Made by a program: the position numbers and the translations under genes
The notes under the pieces: generated by a model
Database searches by the model: none
What the model was told of the DNA's origin: nothing
Seen by the model: the letters and a program-made list of their open reading frames with translations, nothing else
In this document: in pieces, positions 8,991 through 17,843 of the stretch
Layout of the letters: each line of letters starts with the position of its first letter
Position numbering within the stretch: position 1 is the stretch's first letter
Origin: Phocoenobacter uteri
Lineage (GTDB): Bacteria > Pseudomonadota > Gammaproteobacteria > Enterobacterales > Pasteurellaceae
DNA length: 64,000 nt
Assembly (NCBI RefSeq): GCF_900454895.1
Contig: NZ_UGTA01000001.1
Coordinates: 372,001 to 436,000, forward strand
Direction of reading: 5' to 3'

Positions 8991-9032
8991 TTGTAAATTA
9001 AGTAATTAGTCAAAATTGAGAACTACATCAAA

Positions 9033-9048
9033 AATACAAATTTGTATT
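9033..9048. promoter_or_regulatory. Palindromic box upstream of csm1
   Basis: AATACAAATTTGTATT is a perfect 16-bp palindrome 62 bases before the csm1 ATG. Its 12-bp core TACAAATTTGTA recurs at 16237 and 20186, with one mismatch at 20285 and 20461, all inside the CRISPR locus. -10-like hexamers downstream are TATGTA (9073) and TAGTAT (9077). It is probably the binding site of a dimeric regulator. Confidence 0.6.
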
Positions 9049-9110
9049 ATTGATTTTCTGTCTTTCAAGTAGTATGTAGTATAGCTGTTCGTATCAATGA
9101 GAGGATAGCT

Positions 9111-11705
9111 ATGACAACATTAATTTCAGCATCTTGTCGAGTTGCATTTGCTGCTATGATTCATGATTTAGGAAAATTAGCAGAAAGAGGGAAATTACCG
9201 ATTTCCAAAGATCAGCTCAATTCACATAAAACATTATATTGTCCATTTAATCAAGAAGGACAATACCATTCACATATTCATTCAGCTTACACAGGGTTCG
9301 CTATTGATCAGATAGAGCATTTATTACCTGATTTAATTAGTCAAAATACCCTTCCATTTATTTCTCGTGGTGATCAAAAAGGCATTGAAATTACCGATTC
9401 AATCATTAATGCTGCAGCAGCACATCACAAGCCAGATTCTTTTTTACAGTGGATTATTGCAACAGCGGATCGTGTGGCATCAGGTTTTGAAAGAGATACA
9501 TTTGAAAAATATAATCGAGCAGATAGTGGAAAAAATCACTATCAGGCACGTTTGTTAAGCTTATTTGAACAAATTAGTCTTAATTCAGATAGAAAAGTTG
9601 AAACGCATAGGGATTTGAAAAAAGTTTACCCTTTAAAACCATTATCACCAGAAAGTATTTTTCCAATTGATATTGAGGTTACGCCAAAAGAGGATGAGCA
9701 AGCTCAGGCTGAATATTTAGCATTATGGAATGAATTTTGCAAAGGGTTAGAAAAAATTCCTAGTTCACACAAAAAGCAATGGGATTTATGGTTAGATCAT
9801 TTTGATACGGCTTACCAGTGTTTTGCAAGTTGTATTCCTTCGGCAACAGCATTTGGGGTAAAACCGGAAGTATCTCTTTATGACCATAGTAAAGCAACCG
9901 CAGCATTAGCAACGGCTCTTTGGCGTTGGCATAATGATAATAATCTTGTTGATGAAACACAGATTACTGAATTAAAAAATCGAGATAAGAGCTGGAATAA
10001 GAATAAATTTTTACTTATTCAAGGTGATTTTTTTGGTATTCAAGATTTTATTTTTTCAGGAGGAAGTGAAAGTAATAAACAGGCGGCGAAGTTATTAAGA
10101 GGGCGATCATTCCAAGTTTCATTGTTTACAGAATTGGCCGCATTAAAAGTATTGCAGAAATTAGCATTACCAAGTACAAGCCAAATTTTAAATGCAGCAG
10201 GGAAATTCCTTATTGTTGCACCAAATACAGAGCAAGTTCATCAGGCATTAGATGAAGTTAAACAAGAAATCAATCAATGGTTTATTGATAATACATTTGG
10301 ATTGGCGGGACTTGGTATTGCAACACAAGAAGCAAGCTGTAATGATTTTCTCATCGGTAATTTTTCTCAATTACAGAAAAAATTATTTGAGCAATTGGAA
10401 ACAGTAAAATTACAACGTTTTGACTTAACTCAGTTGGAGAAAAATGTACAAAATGTTAATTATCCTTATGGTTGCTGTGAATTAAATCAATATTTCCCCG
10501 CTGAAAGTGAGACAAATAAACGAGCTTTAATTTCTCAAGATCAAATCAATATCGGTAAATTTTTAGTGGAAAAAGACCGCTTAATTATTTGTGATTCAGA
10601 CACCGAAATTACAGATGATATGCGAACACAGAGTTTAAAACTAAGTATTTTTGGTTATAAGGTTATTTTTACTTCTGATGAAGAGCATTCGGGTAAATTT
10701 GGAAAATTTGATATTCATCGTTTTTGGGATTTTTCTTTACCAAAAGATTTGAAAACCTCCGTTTGGAATGGCTATGCTCGTCGTTATATCAATGGATATG
10801 TGATGACCTTTAATGGTATTGAAAAATCAGAAAAAGAGTTAGGAAAATATCCAAATGTAGATGAAGTAATTGTAAAAGGTAATGTAAAAACATTTGATTA
10901 TTTAGCTTGTGAAGATCGTATTTTTGACTCTCAAATGGAGCAATATATTGGTCAGCCTGCATTGATGACACTAAAAGGTGATGTTGATAATTTAGGATTG
11001 ATTTTCCAAAAAGGGTTAGAAAATGCGACTTTTGCCAAAATGACGACATTGTCTCGTCAGATGAATCAGTTTTTTAGTTTATGGTTGCCTGCTTACTGTA
11101 ATGAGAATAAGGCAAATATTTATACGGTATTTGCAGGGGGAGATGATTTCTTCTTGATTGGTTCTTGGCATAGCACACAAGAAGTCGTATTTGAAATGCA
11201 AAAGCAGTTTAAAAAATATGTGGCGGATAATGAAGAAATTCATTTTTCTGCGGGAATGGTGATGACGAAAGTGGGGTATCCTGTGCCACGTTTAGGTGAA
11301 TTAGCCGAAGAAACCCTTGAAAAATCAAAAGCAGAAGAGGGAAAAAATGCGGTAACAATTTTTGATTCTTCTATTTCTTGGAATGCGTGGGAAAATCTGA
11401 TTAAACTTGAAGAGGAAATTGAAAGGTTAGCGAAGGATTATAATATTTCAACTTCTTATTTATATTCACTCATTAATTTATCAAAACAAGCAGAACTTGC
11501 AAAAATTGATAAAAATTTAACCGCTACAATGTGGCGAAGCCATTTTTATTACAAAACAGCACGTTATGTGATTGATAAGTTGAAGAAAGAAGAGAAAGAA
11601 CAAGCACTAAAATATATTACCTGTTCGTTAGGTAATAACGGTATTGAAAAATATGGGCAATGTTTTCAAATTCCACTATTTAATTATTTTTATAAAAGAC
11701 GTTAA
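9111..11705 (+). CDS. csm1: Type III-A CRISPR-associated Cas10/Csm1
   Basis: 864 residues, the large subunit of the Csm effector complex. The N-terminal HD nuclease motif is seen in MIHDLGKLAERGK (H18, D19). A second histidine pair is in AAHHKPDSFLQWI. The cyclase/palm motif is FAGGDDFFLIG, with GGDD at residues 676-679, so both target-activated ssDNA cleavage and cyclic oligoadenylate synthesis should be intact. Cas10 proteins sense crRNA-guided binding of foreign RNA. The gene opens a tight operon csm1-csm2-csm3-csm4-csm5-cas6 with gaps of about 10 bases or overlaps. SD GAGAGGA precedes the ATG. The palindromic box at 9033 lies in its promoter region. Confidence 0.95.
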   Translation: MTTLISASCRVAFAAMIHDLGKLAERGKLPISKDQLNSHKTLYCPFNQEGQYHSHIHSAYTGFAIDQIEHLLPDLISQNTLPFISRGDQKGIEITDSIINAAAAHHKPDSFLQWIIATADRVASGFERDTFEKYNRADSGKNHYQARLLSLFEQISLNSDRKVETHRDLKKVYPLKPLSPESIFPIDIEVTPKEDEQAQAEYLALWNEFCKGLEKIPSSHKKQWDLWLDHFDTAYQCFASCIPSATAFGVKPEVSLYDHSKATAALATALWRWHNDNNLVDETQITELKNRDKSWNKNKFLLIQGDFFGIQDFIFSGGSESNKQAAKLLRGRSFQVSLFTELAALKVLQKLALPSTSQILNAAGKFLIVAPNTEQVHQALDEVKQEINQWFIDNTFGLAGLGIATQEASCNDFLIGNFSQLQKKLFEQLETVKLQRFDLTQLEKNVQNVNYPYGCCELNQYFPAESETNKRALISQDQINIGKFLVEKDRLIICDSDTEITDDMRTQSLKLSIFGYKVIFTSDEEHSGKFGKFDIHRFWDFSLPKDLKTSVWNGYARRYINGYVMTFNGIEKSEKELGKYPNVDEVIVKGNVKTFDYLACEDRIFDSQMEQYIGQPALMTLKGDVDNLGLIFQKGLENATFAKMTTLSRQMNQFFSLWLPAYCNENKANIYTVFAGGDDFFLIGSWHSTQEVVFEMQKQFKKYVADNEEIHFSAGMVMTKVGYPVPRLGELAEETLEKSKAEEGKNAVTIFDSSISWNAWENLIKLEEEIERLAKDYNISTSYLYSLINLSKQAELAKIDKNLTATMWRSHFYYKTARYVIDKLKKEEKEQALKYITCSLGNNGIEKYGQCFQIPLFNYFYKRR

Positions 11706-11714
11706 GGAGAAATT

Positions 11715-12107
11715 ATGGATATTAGTATGATCAAATTTGGTGAAAATAAGCCAAGTGAACTTTTTGCTGGTATTGCTGAGCAAGCGGCACAAAAGATTAA
11801 ATCAAATAAGAATGCAAATAAACAAACTCAAATTCGTAAATTTTATGATGAATTAGCGATGTGGAACGAGAAGGTGCAACTAAATCGTGAAGATAGAGAG
11901 GGAGAATATAAAAAACAGGAAGTTTTTATCAAAATGTTAAAAGCTAAAGTTGCTTATGCGGAGGGACGTAAACATATTGATAGAAATTTTAGTGAGATAT
12001 TTAATCGTTGTATCGATCAGGTTAATAGTGCAGAAACATTAAAATATGCCAAATTATTTATGGAAGCTGTGATGGGATTTTGTAAATTAGAAGAAGTTAG
12101 AAATTAA
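11715..12107 (+). CDS. csm2: Type III-A CRISPR-associated small subunit Csm2
   Basis: 130 residues, largely helical. The TQIRKFYDELAMWNEK segment, plus the following basic helices (FIKMLKAKVAYAEGR), are typical of Csm2, which forms the inner filament of the Csm complex along the crRNA-target duplex. It starts 9 bases after csm1 with SD AAGGAG. The position between csm1 and csm3 supports the call. Confidence 0.92.
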   Translation: MDISMIKFGENKPSELFAGIAEQAAQKIKSNKNANKQTQIRKFYDELAMWNEKVQLNREDREGEYKKQEVFIKMLKAKVAYAEGRKHIDRNFSEIFNRCIDQVNSAETLKYAKLFMEAVMGFCKLEEVRN

Positions 12108-12117
12108 GGAGCAGATT

Positions 12118-12810
12118 ATGAAACTAGAAAATATCGTAGAAATTACCGCAACATTAAAATTAGAAACTGGGCTACACATTGGTGCAGGTGATAGTGAAAT
12201 GCACATTGGTGGAATTGATAATTCAGTGATTAAAAATCCGATTACAGGCTCGCCTTATATTCCTGGTTCTAGCTTAAAAGGTAAAATTCGCAGTTTGTTA
12301 GAATGGCGTAGTGGTGAAGTTCAAGAAGCACCGTTATCATTAAAAAACCTAAAAGATAATGACAAAAATGTAAAACAGATTTTACAGCTTTTTGGTGTGA
12401 GTTCCGACAGTAAAAATGATAAAGAAAAACTACAAGAAATTGGTGTTTCTCGTCTTGCATTTTGGGATTGTGCTTTAAATTCAGATTGGGAAAATAAAAT
12501 TCGTGATGATAACCAGCTTTTAACAGAAGCAAAAAGCGAGAATACCATTAACCGTATTACGGCAACAGCAGATAACCCTCGTCAAACAGAGCGAGTTCCA
12601 GCAGGGGCTATGTTTGATTTTAAATTAACAATGCGTAAGTTTGAAGGTGATAGTGATGAGTTGTTAAATCTTATTTTAAAAGGTTTACGTTTATTAGAAC
12701 TTGATAGCCTTGGCGGAAGTGGTTCTCGTGGCTATGGTAAAGTTAAATTTGAAAAATTAACAGTAGATGGTATCGAAAAAGATTTAACTGCAATCAATCC
12801 TTTTGCATAA
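12118..12810 (+). CDS. csm3: Type III-A CRISPR RAMP protein Csm3 (target-RNA-cleaving backbone)
   Basis: 230 residues. The RAMP fold is indicated by GLHIGAGDSEMHIGGIDNSVIKNP, followed by GSPYIPGSSLKGKIRSLLEW and the glycine-rich LGGSGSRGYGKVKFE loop near the C terminus. The aspartate in GGIDNSVIK (D34) aligns with the catalytic Asp of streptococcal Csm3 (D33), which cuts target RNA at 6-nt intervals. The backbone of the complex would be several Csm3 copies. The upstream SD is AAGGAG. Confidence 0.95.
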   Translation: MKLENIVEITATLKLETGLHIGAGDSEMHIGGIDNSVIKNPITGSPYIPGSSLKGKIRSLLEWRSGEVQEAPLSLKNLKDNDKNVKQILQLFGVSSDSKNDKEKLQEIGVSRLAFWDCALNSDWENKIRDDNQLLTEAKSENTINRITATADNPRQTERVPAGAMFDFKLTMRKFEGDSDELLNLILKGLRLLELDSLGGSGSRGYGKVKFEKLTVDGIEKDLTAINPFA

Positions 12811-12819
12811 GGAGTGGTA

Positions 12820-13761
12820 ATGAAAACTTATCGTATAACGATTGAAACATTAACGGCTTTTGGTACGCCTCTGGTCGGCGATACGCTATTCGGACAAGTC
12901 TGTTGGGGTATTCGCCATCAGTTTGGTAATGTACGTTTGGAAACCTTATTACAAGGTTATACTGAAAATCAGCCTTTTCTTGTGGTTTCACATGCAATGC
13001 CAAGTGGTTATATTCCATTGCCGACAATTCCGTCAAATTTATGGCAAGAAGGCGATGAAAAAGATCGTAAAAAACTGAAAAAGAAAAAGTGGCTAGATAT
13101 AAAATCTATTGAAGAGCCAACAACACTTTGGCAACAGAAAGCCGTTGCTGAAAGTGAAATTGATACTTTTAAAGTAGAGAGCAGCACACAACCCCATAAC
13201 AGCATTAACCGAGCAACAAGTACCACAGATGATCAACGTTTTGCCCCTTATTCACAAAGCCAAATTTGGTACGGTAAAGAAACAAAACTTGATCTTTATG
13301 TAGTATTAGATGAAGAACGTTTTTGTATAGAAGATCTTAAAAAAGTACTAACAAATATCGGTAAATTTGGTTATGGACGTGATGCAAGTGTGGGGCTTGG
13401 TAAATTTGCAATTATTGATGAAAGCATACAAGCGGTGCAATTATCACAAAAAAATGCAAATTGTTATTTAACCTTAGCAAATTGCTCGCCTGTGAATAAT
13501 GAGCTAGATTCACAAAGAAGTTTTTATCAAGTTGAAACACGTTTTGGACGTCACGGAGATATGGACGCATTGAGCGGACAACCGTTTAAAAAACCGATTA
13601 TTCTTGCCAAAATAGGGGCGATTTTTACGCCGTTTAATTTTGAAGAAAAATTATTTATAGGCAATGGTTTGACAGGTATTTCTTATTCAAATGATAAAGC
13701 AGTACATCAAGGTTATGCACCTATTATCGCGTTACATATAGATTTTAAGGACGGTGAATAA
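12820..13761 (+). CDS. csm4: Type III-A CRISPR RAMP protein Csm4
   Basis: 313 residues from the ATG at 12820, which I prefer over the GTG at 12814 because GGAG (12811-12814) is correctly spaced for the ATG. Csm4 caps the crRNA 5' handle and binds Cas10. Family features are the N-terminal AFGTPLVGDTLFGQVCWGIRH, the internal GGIDN-like variant SINRATSTTDDQRF, and the glycine-rich FGYGRDASVGLGKF loop. The C-terminal part ends in APIIALHIDF. The stop overlaps the csm5 start by one base, which indicates translational coupling. Confidence 0.92.
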   Translation: MKTYRITIETLTAFGTPLVGDTLFGQVCWGIRHQFGNVRLETLLQGYTENQPFLVVSHAMPSGYIPLPTIPSNLWQEGDEKDRKKLKKKKWLDIKSIEEPTTLWQQKAVAESEIDTFKVESSTQPHNSINRATSTTDDQRFAPYSQSQIWYGKETKLDLYVVLDEERFCIEDLKKVLTNIGKFGYGRDASVGLGKFAIIDESIQAVQLSQKNANCYLTLANCSPVNNELDSQRSFYQVETRFGRHGDMDALSGQPFKKPIILAKIGAIFTPFNFEEKLFIGNGLTGISYSNDKAVHQGYAPIIALHIDFKDGE

Positions 13762-15335
13762 TGAAAGAATTTATGAAAACGCATCAAGTTTATTTAACCC
13801 CTTTAACACCTATTCATATCGGCTGTGGCGAAGATTTTGAACCGACAAATTATGTGATTGATGAGGGCGTGTTATATCATTTTGAGCCGAGTAAGCTTGA
13901 ATTATCTGATAGTCAAATTCAGCAATTATTGAGTTATGCAAATAAATCAGATTTACTTTCTATTCAAAAATTTTTTCAACAAAATGCAAAATCAGTTGTT
14001 GGTTGTGCAAATTATTTTTCGAGTGCTGCCGTTGGAATAGAACAAGATTGGAAGAATAAAATAGGTAGAGTAGTAAATAGGGAAAGTGATGGTAATAATG
14101 TTATTGCAAAATTATCCATAGAACGCACCGCTTATTTACCTTATCAAAATCAGCCTTATGTTACAGGAAGTGGTTTTAAGGGGGCATTAGTTACTGCGTA
14201 TTTAGATGATTGCCATAAAAAACAAGGAAATCCTAAGGTTAATGGTAGGGATAGTAAAAAGATTTTTACATTTTACGCGGGCGATTTTAAAACGAGTAAA
14301 TTTAAAGGTGTAAAATTTGGTGATTTTTTACCTGAAAATAATGTGAATACCAAAGTTTATTACGCCTTAAATTTTAAAAAAGTACCAAATAATAAAGGAG
14401 GGCAAGGTCGAGGAATTCCATTAAGACGGGAATGTATTTTGCCAGCACAGTATCGAGCGTTTAAGAGTAATGTAACATTATGGCAAGATGAAAAGGTATT
14501 TCCGATTAACCATTATTTTGAGTTACTGCGTAACTATAATTTTTCTATTTTTGTAAAGGAAATGAAATTATTATTGGAGCGAGGACTGATTGATAGAACG
14601 TGGTTAGCGTCAGTTTTCAATTTAGTAAATAATGAAAATGCTTGTCTTATTCGTTTAGGGAAAAATGGAGCAGATAGTAAAATTTATCAAGGTGATAATG
14701 TTGCAAGCATTAAAATTATGCAAGGTAAAGGGAAAAAACCGATTTTTAAAGATAGAGCGACAACAGTATGGTTATCAGGCGAGCGTCAAAATCAAGAAAA
14801 TAACTTACTCCCTTTTGGTTGGGCATTATTAGAAGTAGATCCACAATCTGATAATAATGCACTTAAAGAATGGTGTAACCAAAATAAAGTAAGCGGTGTA
14901 AATTTAGATGAAATTTACCAAAATCAAAAACAAGCCCAAGAGCGAATAAAACTGATTGAACAAGAGCGACAACAAAAATTAGCCGAAGAACAGCAAGCCT
15001 TGAAAGAAGAGCAAGAAAGATTAGCAAGTCTTTCTGAAAATCAAAGACTAATTGAGCAAAAATTACAGGCTTGGGAAGATCCACAATATGAAGTGAAAAA
15101 TTATACGGATAATTCTCAAATTTTTGTTGAAGCACAAGCACTTGTTAAGCAAGCTATTTCAGAAAACTGGGAACAGTCTGATAAAGATTTCTTACTTGCT
15201 ATTTTTGATCATACAGACAGACAAAGTGTCTTTAATCGAAAAGTAGGCGGTTTAGATTTAAGTAAAGGTGCGGGCAAATTAAAAGGCAAAGCGAAAGAAT
15301 TTAAACAGCTACTTAATCAACTAAAAGGCTTATAA
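13761..15335 (+). CDS. csm5: Type III-A CRISPR RAMP protein Csm5 with charged C-terminal extension
   Basis: 524 residues, clearly longer than typical Csm5 (about 350-400). The N-terminal RAMP domain (LTPLTPIHIGCGEDFEPTNY, then YVTGSGFKGALVTAYLDD) is typical. Csm5 sits at the 3' end of the crRNA and helps recruit maturation nucleases. From about residue 385 on there is a lysine/glutamine/glutamate-rich coiled-coil-like helix (QERIKLIEQERQQKLAEEQQ), followed by a small basic domain ending in KGKAKEFKQLLNQLKGL. This looks like an added module. An in-frame second ATG (FMKTHQ) is possible as a start. It overlaps both neighbours by one base. Confidence 0.9.
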   Translation: MKEFMKTHQVYLTPLTPIHIGCGEDFEPTNYVIDEGVLYHFEPSKLELSDSQIQQLLSYANKSDLLSIQKFFQQNAKSVVGCANYFSSAAVGIEQDWKNKIGRVVNRESDGNNVIAKLSIERTAYLPYQNQPYVTGSGFKGALVTAYLDDCHKKQGNPKVNGRDSKKIFTFYAGDFKTSKFKGVKFGDFLPENNVNTKVYYALNFKKVPNNKGGQGRGIPLRRECILPAQYRAFKSNVTLWQDEKVFPINHYFELLRNYNFSIFVKEMKLLLERGLIDRTWLASVFNLVNNENACLIRLGKNGADSKIYQGDNVASIKIMQGKGKKPIFKDRATTVWLSGERQNQENNLLPFGWALLEVDPQSDNNALKEWCNQNKVSGVNLDEIYQNQKQAQERIKLIEQERQQKLAEEQQALKEEQERLASLSENQRLIEQKLQAWEDPQYEVKNYTDNSQIFVEAQALVKQAISENWEQSDKDFLLAIFDHTDRQSVFNRKVGGLDLSKGAGKLKGKAKEFKQLLNQLKGL

Positions 15336-16249
15336 TGCAATTAAATACAATTCAACTGGCTCGTTATCGTTTTATTTTTCAGGTAACTGAGCCTATTTGC
15401 TTACCTGATTATGCAGGTTCAACATTACGAGGGGTATTCGGGCGGGCGTTACGCAAAATAGCTTGTATGACAAAACAGGATAATTGTAAGGCTTGTCCGC
15501 TTTATCAAACTTGTCCTTATACGAATATTTTTGAAACGCCACCAAAGGAACATCAAATTCAAAAATTTAGCCAAGTACCAAATGGTTATATTATTGAACC
15601 ACCGCAATGGGGCGAGAAAATCTATCGAGTGGGTGAAATACTGAGTTTTGAATTAGTATTATTTGGAAAATTGATTGATCAGCTTCCTCTGATTGCTTTT
15701 GCGTTTCAACGTGCATTTCAATATTCCGTTGCGAAAGGAAAAGGCGAATTAGTTGATATTTTGCATCAGCAAAATAAAGACTTTTATTCTATTTATGTTG
15801 ATGGAAAATTGCTTGATCATTCAACTGAAATACAAATAAAAGCACCTCAATCAAACTCAATAACATTAACGATTACCACACCACTTCGCTTACAAGCAAA
15901 TGGTACACCGCTGAATGCCCAAAATATTACCTTAGAACGTTTTTTATTAACTTTAGCAAAACGCATTTCATTATTAAGTGAGTTTCACGCAGTGCCACTT
16001 GATCTTGATTTTGTAAAATTAAAAGAAAATTTAACCGCTATCAATGATCACAAAAACTTAAAATGGTTAGATTGGCGACGTTATTCTTCACGTCAGAATC
16101 AAAAAATGGCATTAGGAGGCGTTGTTGGGCAGTGGCAGTTAAACAATGTTCCAGAAGATTGGCAAAAATTACTTTATTGGGGGCAGTGGCTACATTGTGG
16201 TAAGAATGCAACGTTTGGACTAGGAAAGTATGAAATTACAAATTTGTAG
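15335..16249 (+). CDS. cas6: CRISPR pre-crRNA endoribonuclease Cas6
   Basis: 304 residues, a RAMP-family nuclease that cuts within the repeat to release crRNAs. The N terminus shows LPDYAGSTLRGVFGRALRKIAC followed by a four-cysteine cluster (C-x-x-C-x-x-x-x-x-C pattern in NCKACPLYQTC), as in the PF10040-type Cas6. The C-terminal glycine-rich RNA-binding loop is KNATFGLGKYEI. It overlaps csm5 by one base (TAATG). The palindromic box TACAAATTTGTA covers its last codons (16237-16248). Expected product handle: the last 8 bases of the repeat (ATTAAGAC or ATTGAGAC). Confidence 0.9.
   Translation: MQLNTIQLARYRFIFQVTEPICLPDYAGSTLRGVFGRALRKIACMTKQDNCKACPLYQTCPYTNIFETPPKEHQIQKFSQVPNGYIIEPPQWGEKIYRVGEILSFELVLFGKLIDQLPLIAFAFQRAFQYSVAKGKGELVDILHQQNKDFYSIYVDGKLLDHSTEIQIKAPQSNSITLTITTPLRLQANGTPLNAQNITLERFLLTLAKRISLLSEFHAVPLDLDFVKLKENLTAINDHKNLKWLDWRRYSSRQNQKMALGGVVGQWQLNNVPEDWQKLLYWGQWLHCGKNATFGLGKYEITNL
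16237..16248. promoter_or_regulatory. Palindromic box before csx16
   Basis: TACAAATTTGTA, an exact 12-bp palindrome, lies at the 3' end of cas6 and 70 bases before csx16. A -10-like TAAAAT starts at 16275, 32.5 bp from the palindrome centre. It probably drives the csx16-csx1-type gene-CARF gene unit. Confidence 0.5.
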
Positions 16250-16317
16250 AAATAAAAAAGGTAAATTCTTTCATTAAAATAACCGCTTGAGTATTTGTTT
16301 TAAGGAAAAATATAAGA

Positions 16318-16611
16318 ATGAAAACCTATTTTATTTCTCGTCATCAAGGTGCAATAGATTGGATTAAATCTCAACAAATTGATGTTGATCAGTTTGTTGA
16401 TCATCTAGATATGGATATGGTTAAACAAGGTGATACAGTAATTGGTACATTACCGATTCACCTTGCTGCACAAGTGTGTAAAAAAGGTGCGAAGTTTTAT
16501 TTTTTATCGGTTAATGTTACCAAAGAACAACGTGGACGAGAATTAAATAAAAATGAACTTGTAAAGCAAGAATGTAAGTTACAACAATTTATGATAAAGG
16601 AGATTGTATGA
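16318..16611 (+). CDS. csx16: CRISPR-associated protein Csx16
   Basis: 97 residues. MKTYFISRHQGAIDWIKSQQ and GDTVIGTLPIHLAAQVCKKGAKFYFLSVNV are characteristic of Csx16 (VVA1548 family), a small Rossmann-like protein of type III loci. Recent biochemical work, as I recall it, shows that Csx16 degrades cyclic oligoadenylate (ring nuclease), which would switch off the CARF effectors encoded next. The stop overlaps the next gene by 4 bases (ATGA), indicating coupling. It has its own upstream gap (68 bp) with a palindromic box and a possible promoter. Confidence 0.85.
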   Translation: MKTYFISRHQGAIDWIKSQQIDVDQFVDHLDMDMVKQGDTVIGTLPIHLAAQVCKKGAKFYFLSVNVTKEQRGRELNKNELVKQECKLQQFMIKEIV

Positions 16612-17831
16612 GCCATAAATTATTAACAGTGTTAGGAAAAGCAGTTAAAGGAGATTATAGAAATGCAAATTATCAATTTGATGATGATTGTATAACATCT
16701 AGCTATTTTGGATTAGCTCTTAATAAAAAAATCAATGCGGATAACATCATTGTACTCGGAACATCTGGAAGTATGTGGGATAATTTTTTCTTACAATTAG
16801 ATGGTCGTGATAATTTTGAAAGTGAAATTTTACAATTAACAGAGTTTGCTCAACAAGATAAAGTATCTCAATCTATGTTAGATGATCTTATTGGTAAAAT
16901 TAATACTTATAATGACAATAAATATCAATGTAAACTTATCTCTTATGCTAAAACAGAAGCAGAGCAATTAGATTTTATTCAACAGGTTTTAGATTTGTGC
17001 GATGAAAGAGATAAAGTGACACTAGATGTAACACACGGATTACGTCATTTGCCGTTGTTAGTGCAACAAGTTGCTCAATTATTACCGCTTATAAAGAATG
17101 TGAAAATTGAAGGCATTTACTACGGAGCATTAGATTTAACGCAAGATAACACAACTCCTGTTATGGATCTAAATGGATTATTGCTGATTAACGAATGGAA
17201 AAAAGCATTTAATATTTATGAGGTGTATCGCGATATGAATGCGTTTACTGATGTACTAGAAAAAACATTACCAAATGATAGTACTCATAAAGAAATTATT
17301 AATAATATTAAAAAAGCGTCTTTTTACAATCAAACACATAGTACAGAAAAAGAAATTTTTGCAATTAGAACTTTTTTAAAAATTATTAATGATAAAAAAG
17401 AAACGCTTCCACCTGTCTTTAATCTTTTCTTACCTCGTTTACGAAAAGAATTAAATTGGGTTGATGAAAAAGGCTTATGGCAACAAAAAGGAAAACTTGC
17501 TAAAACTGCGTTAAAAAATAATCGTTATATCAATGCAGCATTGTTTGGATTTGAAGCGATAGAATTACGATTATGTGAACACCTGAAGGTTTCTCAATTT
17601 CAATTTAATGATAGAAAAGAAAATTTGATGAACTATCTTAATCAAGACGAAGAATGTTATAAAAAAATTAGAATTAAATATCATCTTTTAAGAAGAATGA
17701 GAAATTTTATTGCTCATGGGAAAGATGAGGATACGCCTCAATTTATTATTGATTTGATGGAGAATGAGGATAAATTAAGAAGAGAGCTACTATCTACAAT
17801 AGATAGTTTACTGAATAAACCATTACCATAA
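16608..17831 (+). CDS. CARF-HEPN CRISPR ancillary ribonuclease (Csx1/TM1812-like)
   Basis: 407 residues. The N-terminal CARF-type domain has KLLTVLGKAVKGDYRNANY and the conserved LDVTHGLRHLPLLVQQ block of the TIGR02221/TM1812 family, which binds cyclic oligoadenylate. The C-terminal helical domain carries RNFIAHG, an R-x4-H HEPN ribonuclease motif (R365, H370). The predicted job is non-specific RNA cleavage when Cas10 makes cyclic oligoadenylate after target recognition. It lies directly downstream of, and overlaps, csx16, its probable off-switch. It is not part of the Csm complex itself. Confidence 0.88.
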   Translation: MSHKLLTVLGKAVKGDYRNANYQFDDDCITSSYFGLALNKKINADNIIVLGTSGSMWDNFFLQLDGRDNFESEILQLTEFAQQDKVSQSMLDDLIGKINTYNDNKYQCKLISYAKTEAEQLDFIQQVLDLCDERDKVTLDVTHGLRHLPLLVQQVAQLLPLIKNVKIEGIYYGALDLTQDNTTPVMDLNGLLLINEWKKAFNIYEVYRDMNAFTDVLEKTLPNDSTHKEIINNIKKASFYNQTHSTEKEIFAIRTFLKIINDKKETLPPVFNLFLPRLRKELNWVDEKGLWQQKGKLAKTALKNNRYINAALFGFEAIELRLCEHLKVSQFQFNDRKENLMNYLNQDEECYKKIRIKYHLLRRMRNFIAHGKDEDTPQFIIDLMENEDKLRRELLSTIDSLLNKPLP

Positions 17832-17843
17832 AAGGGCAGAAGA

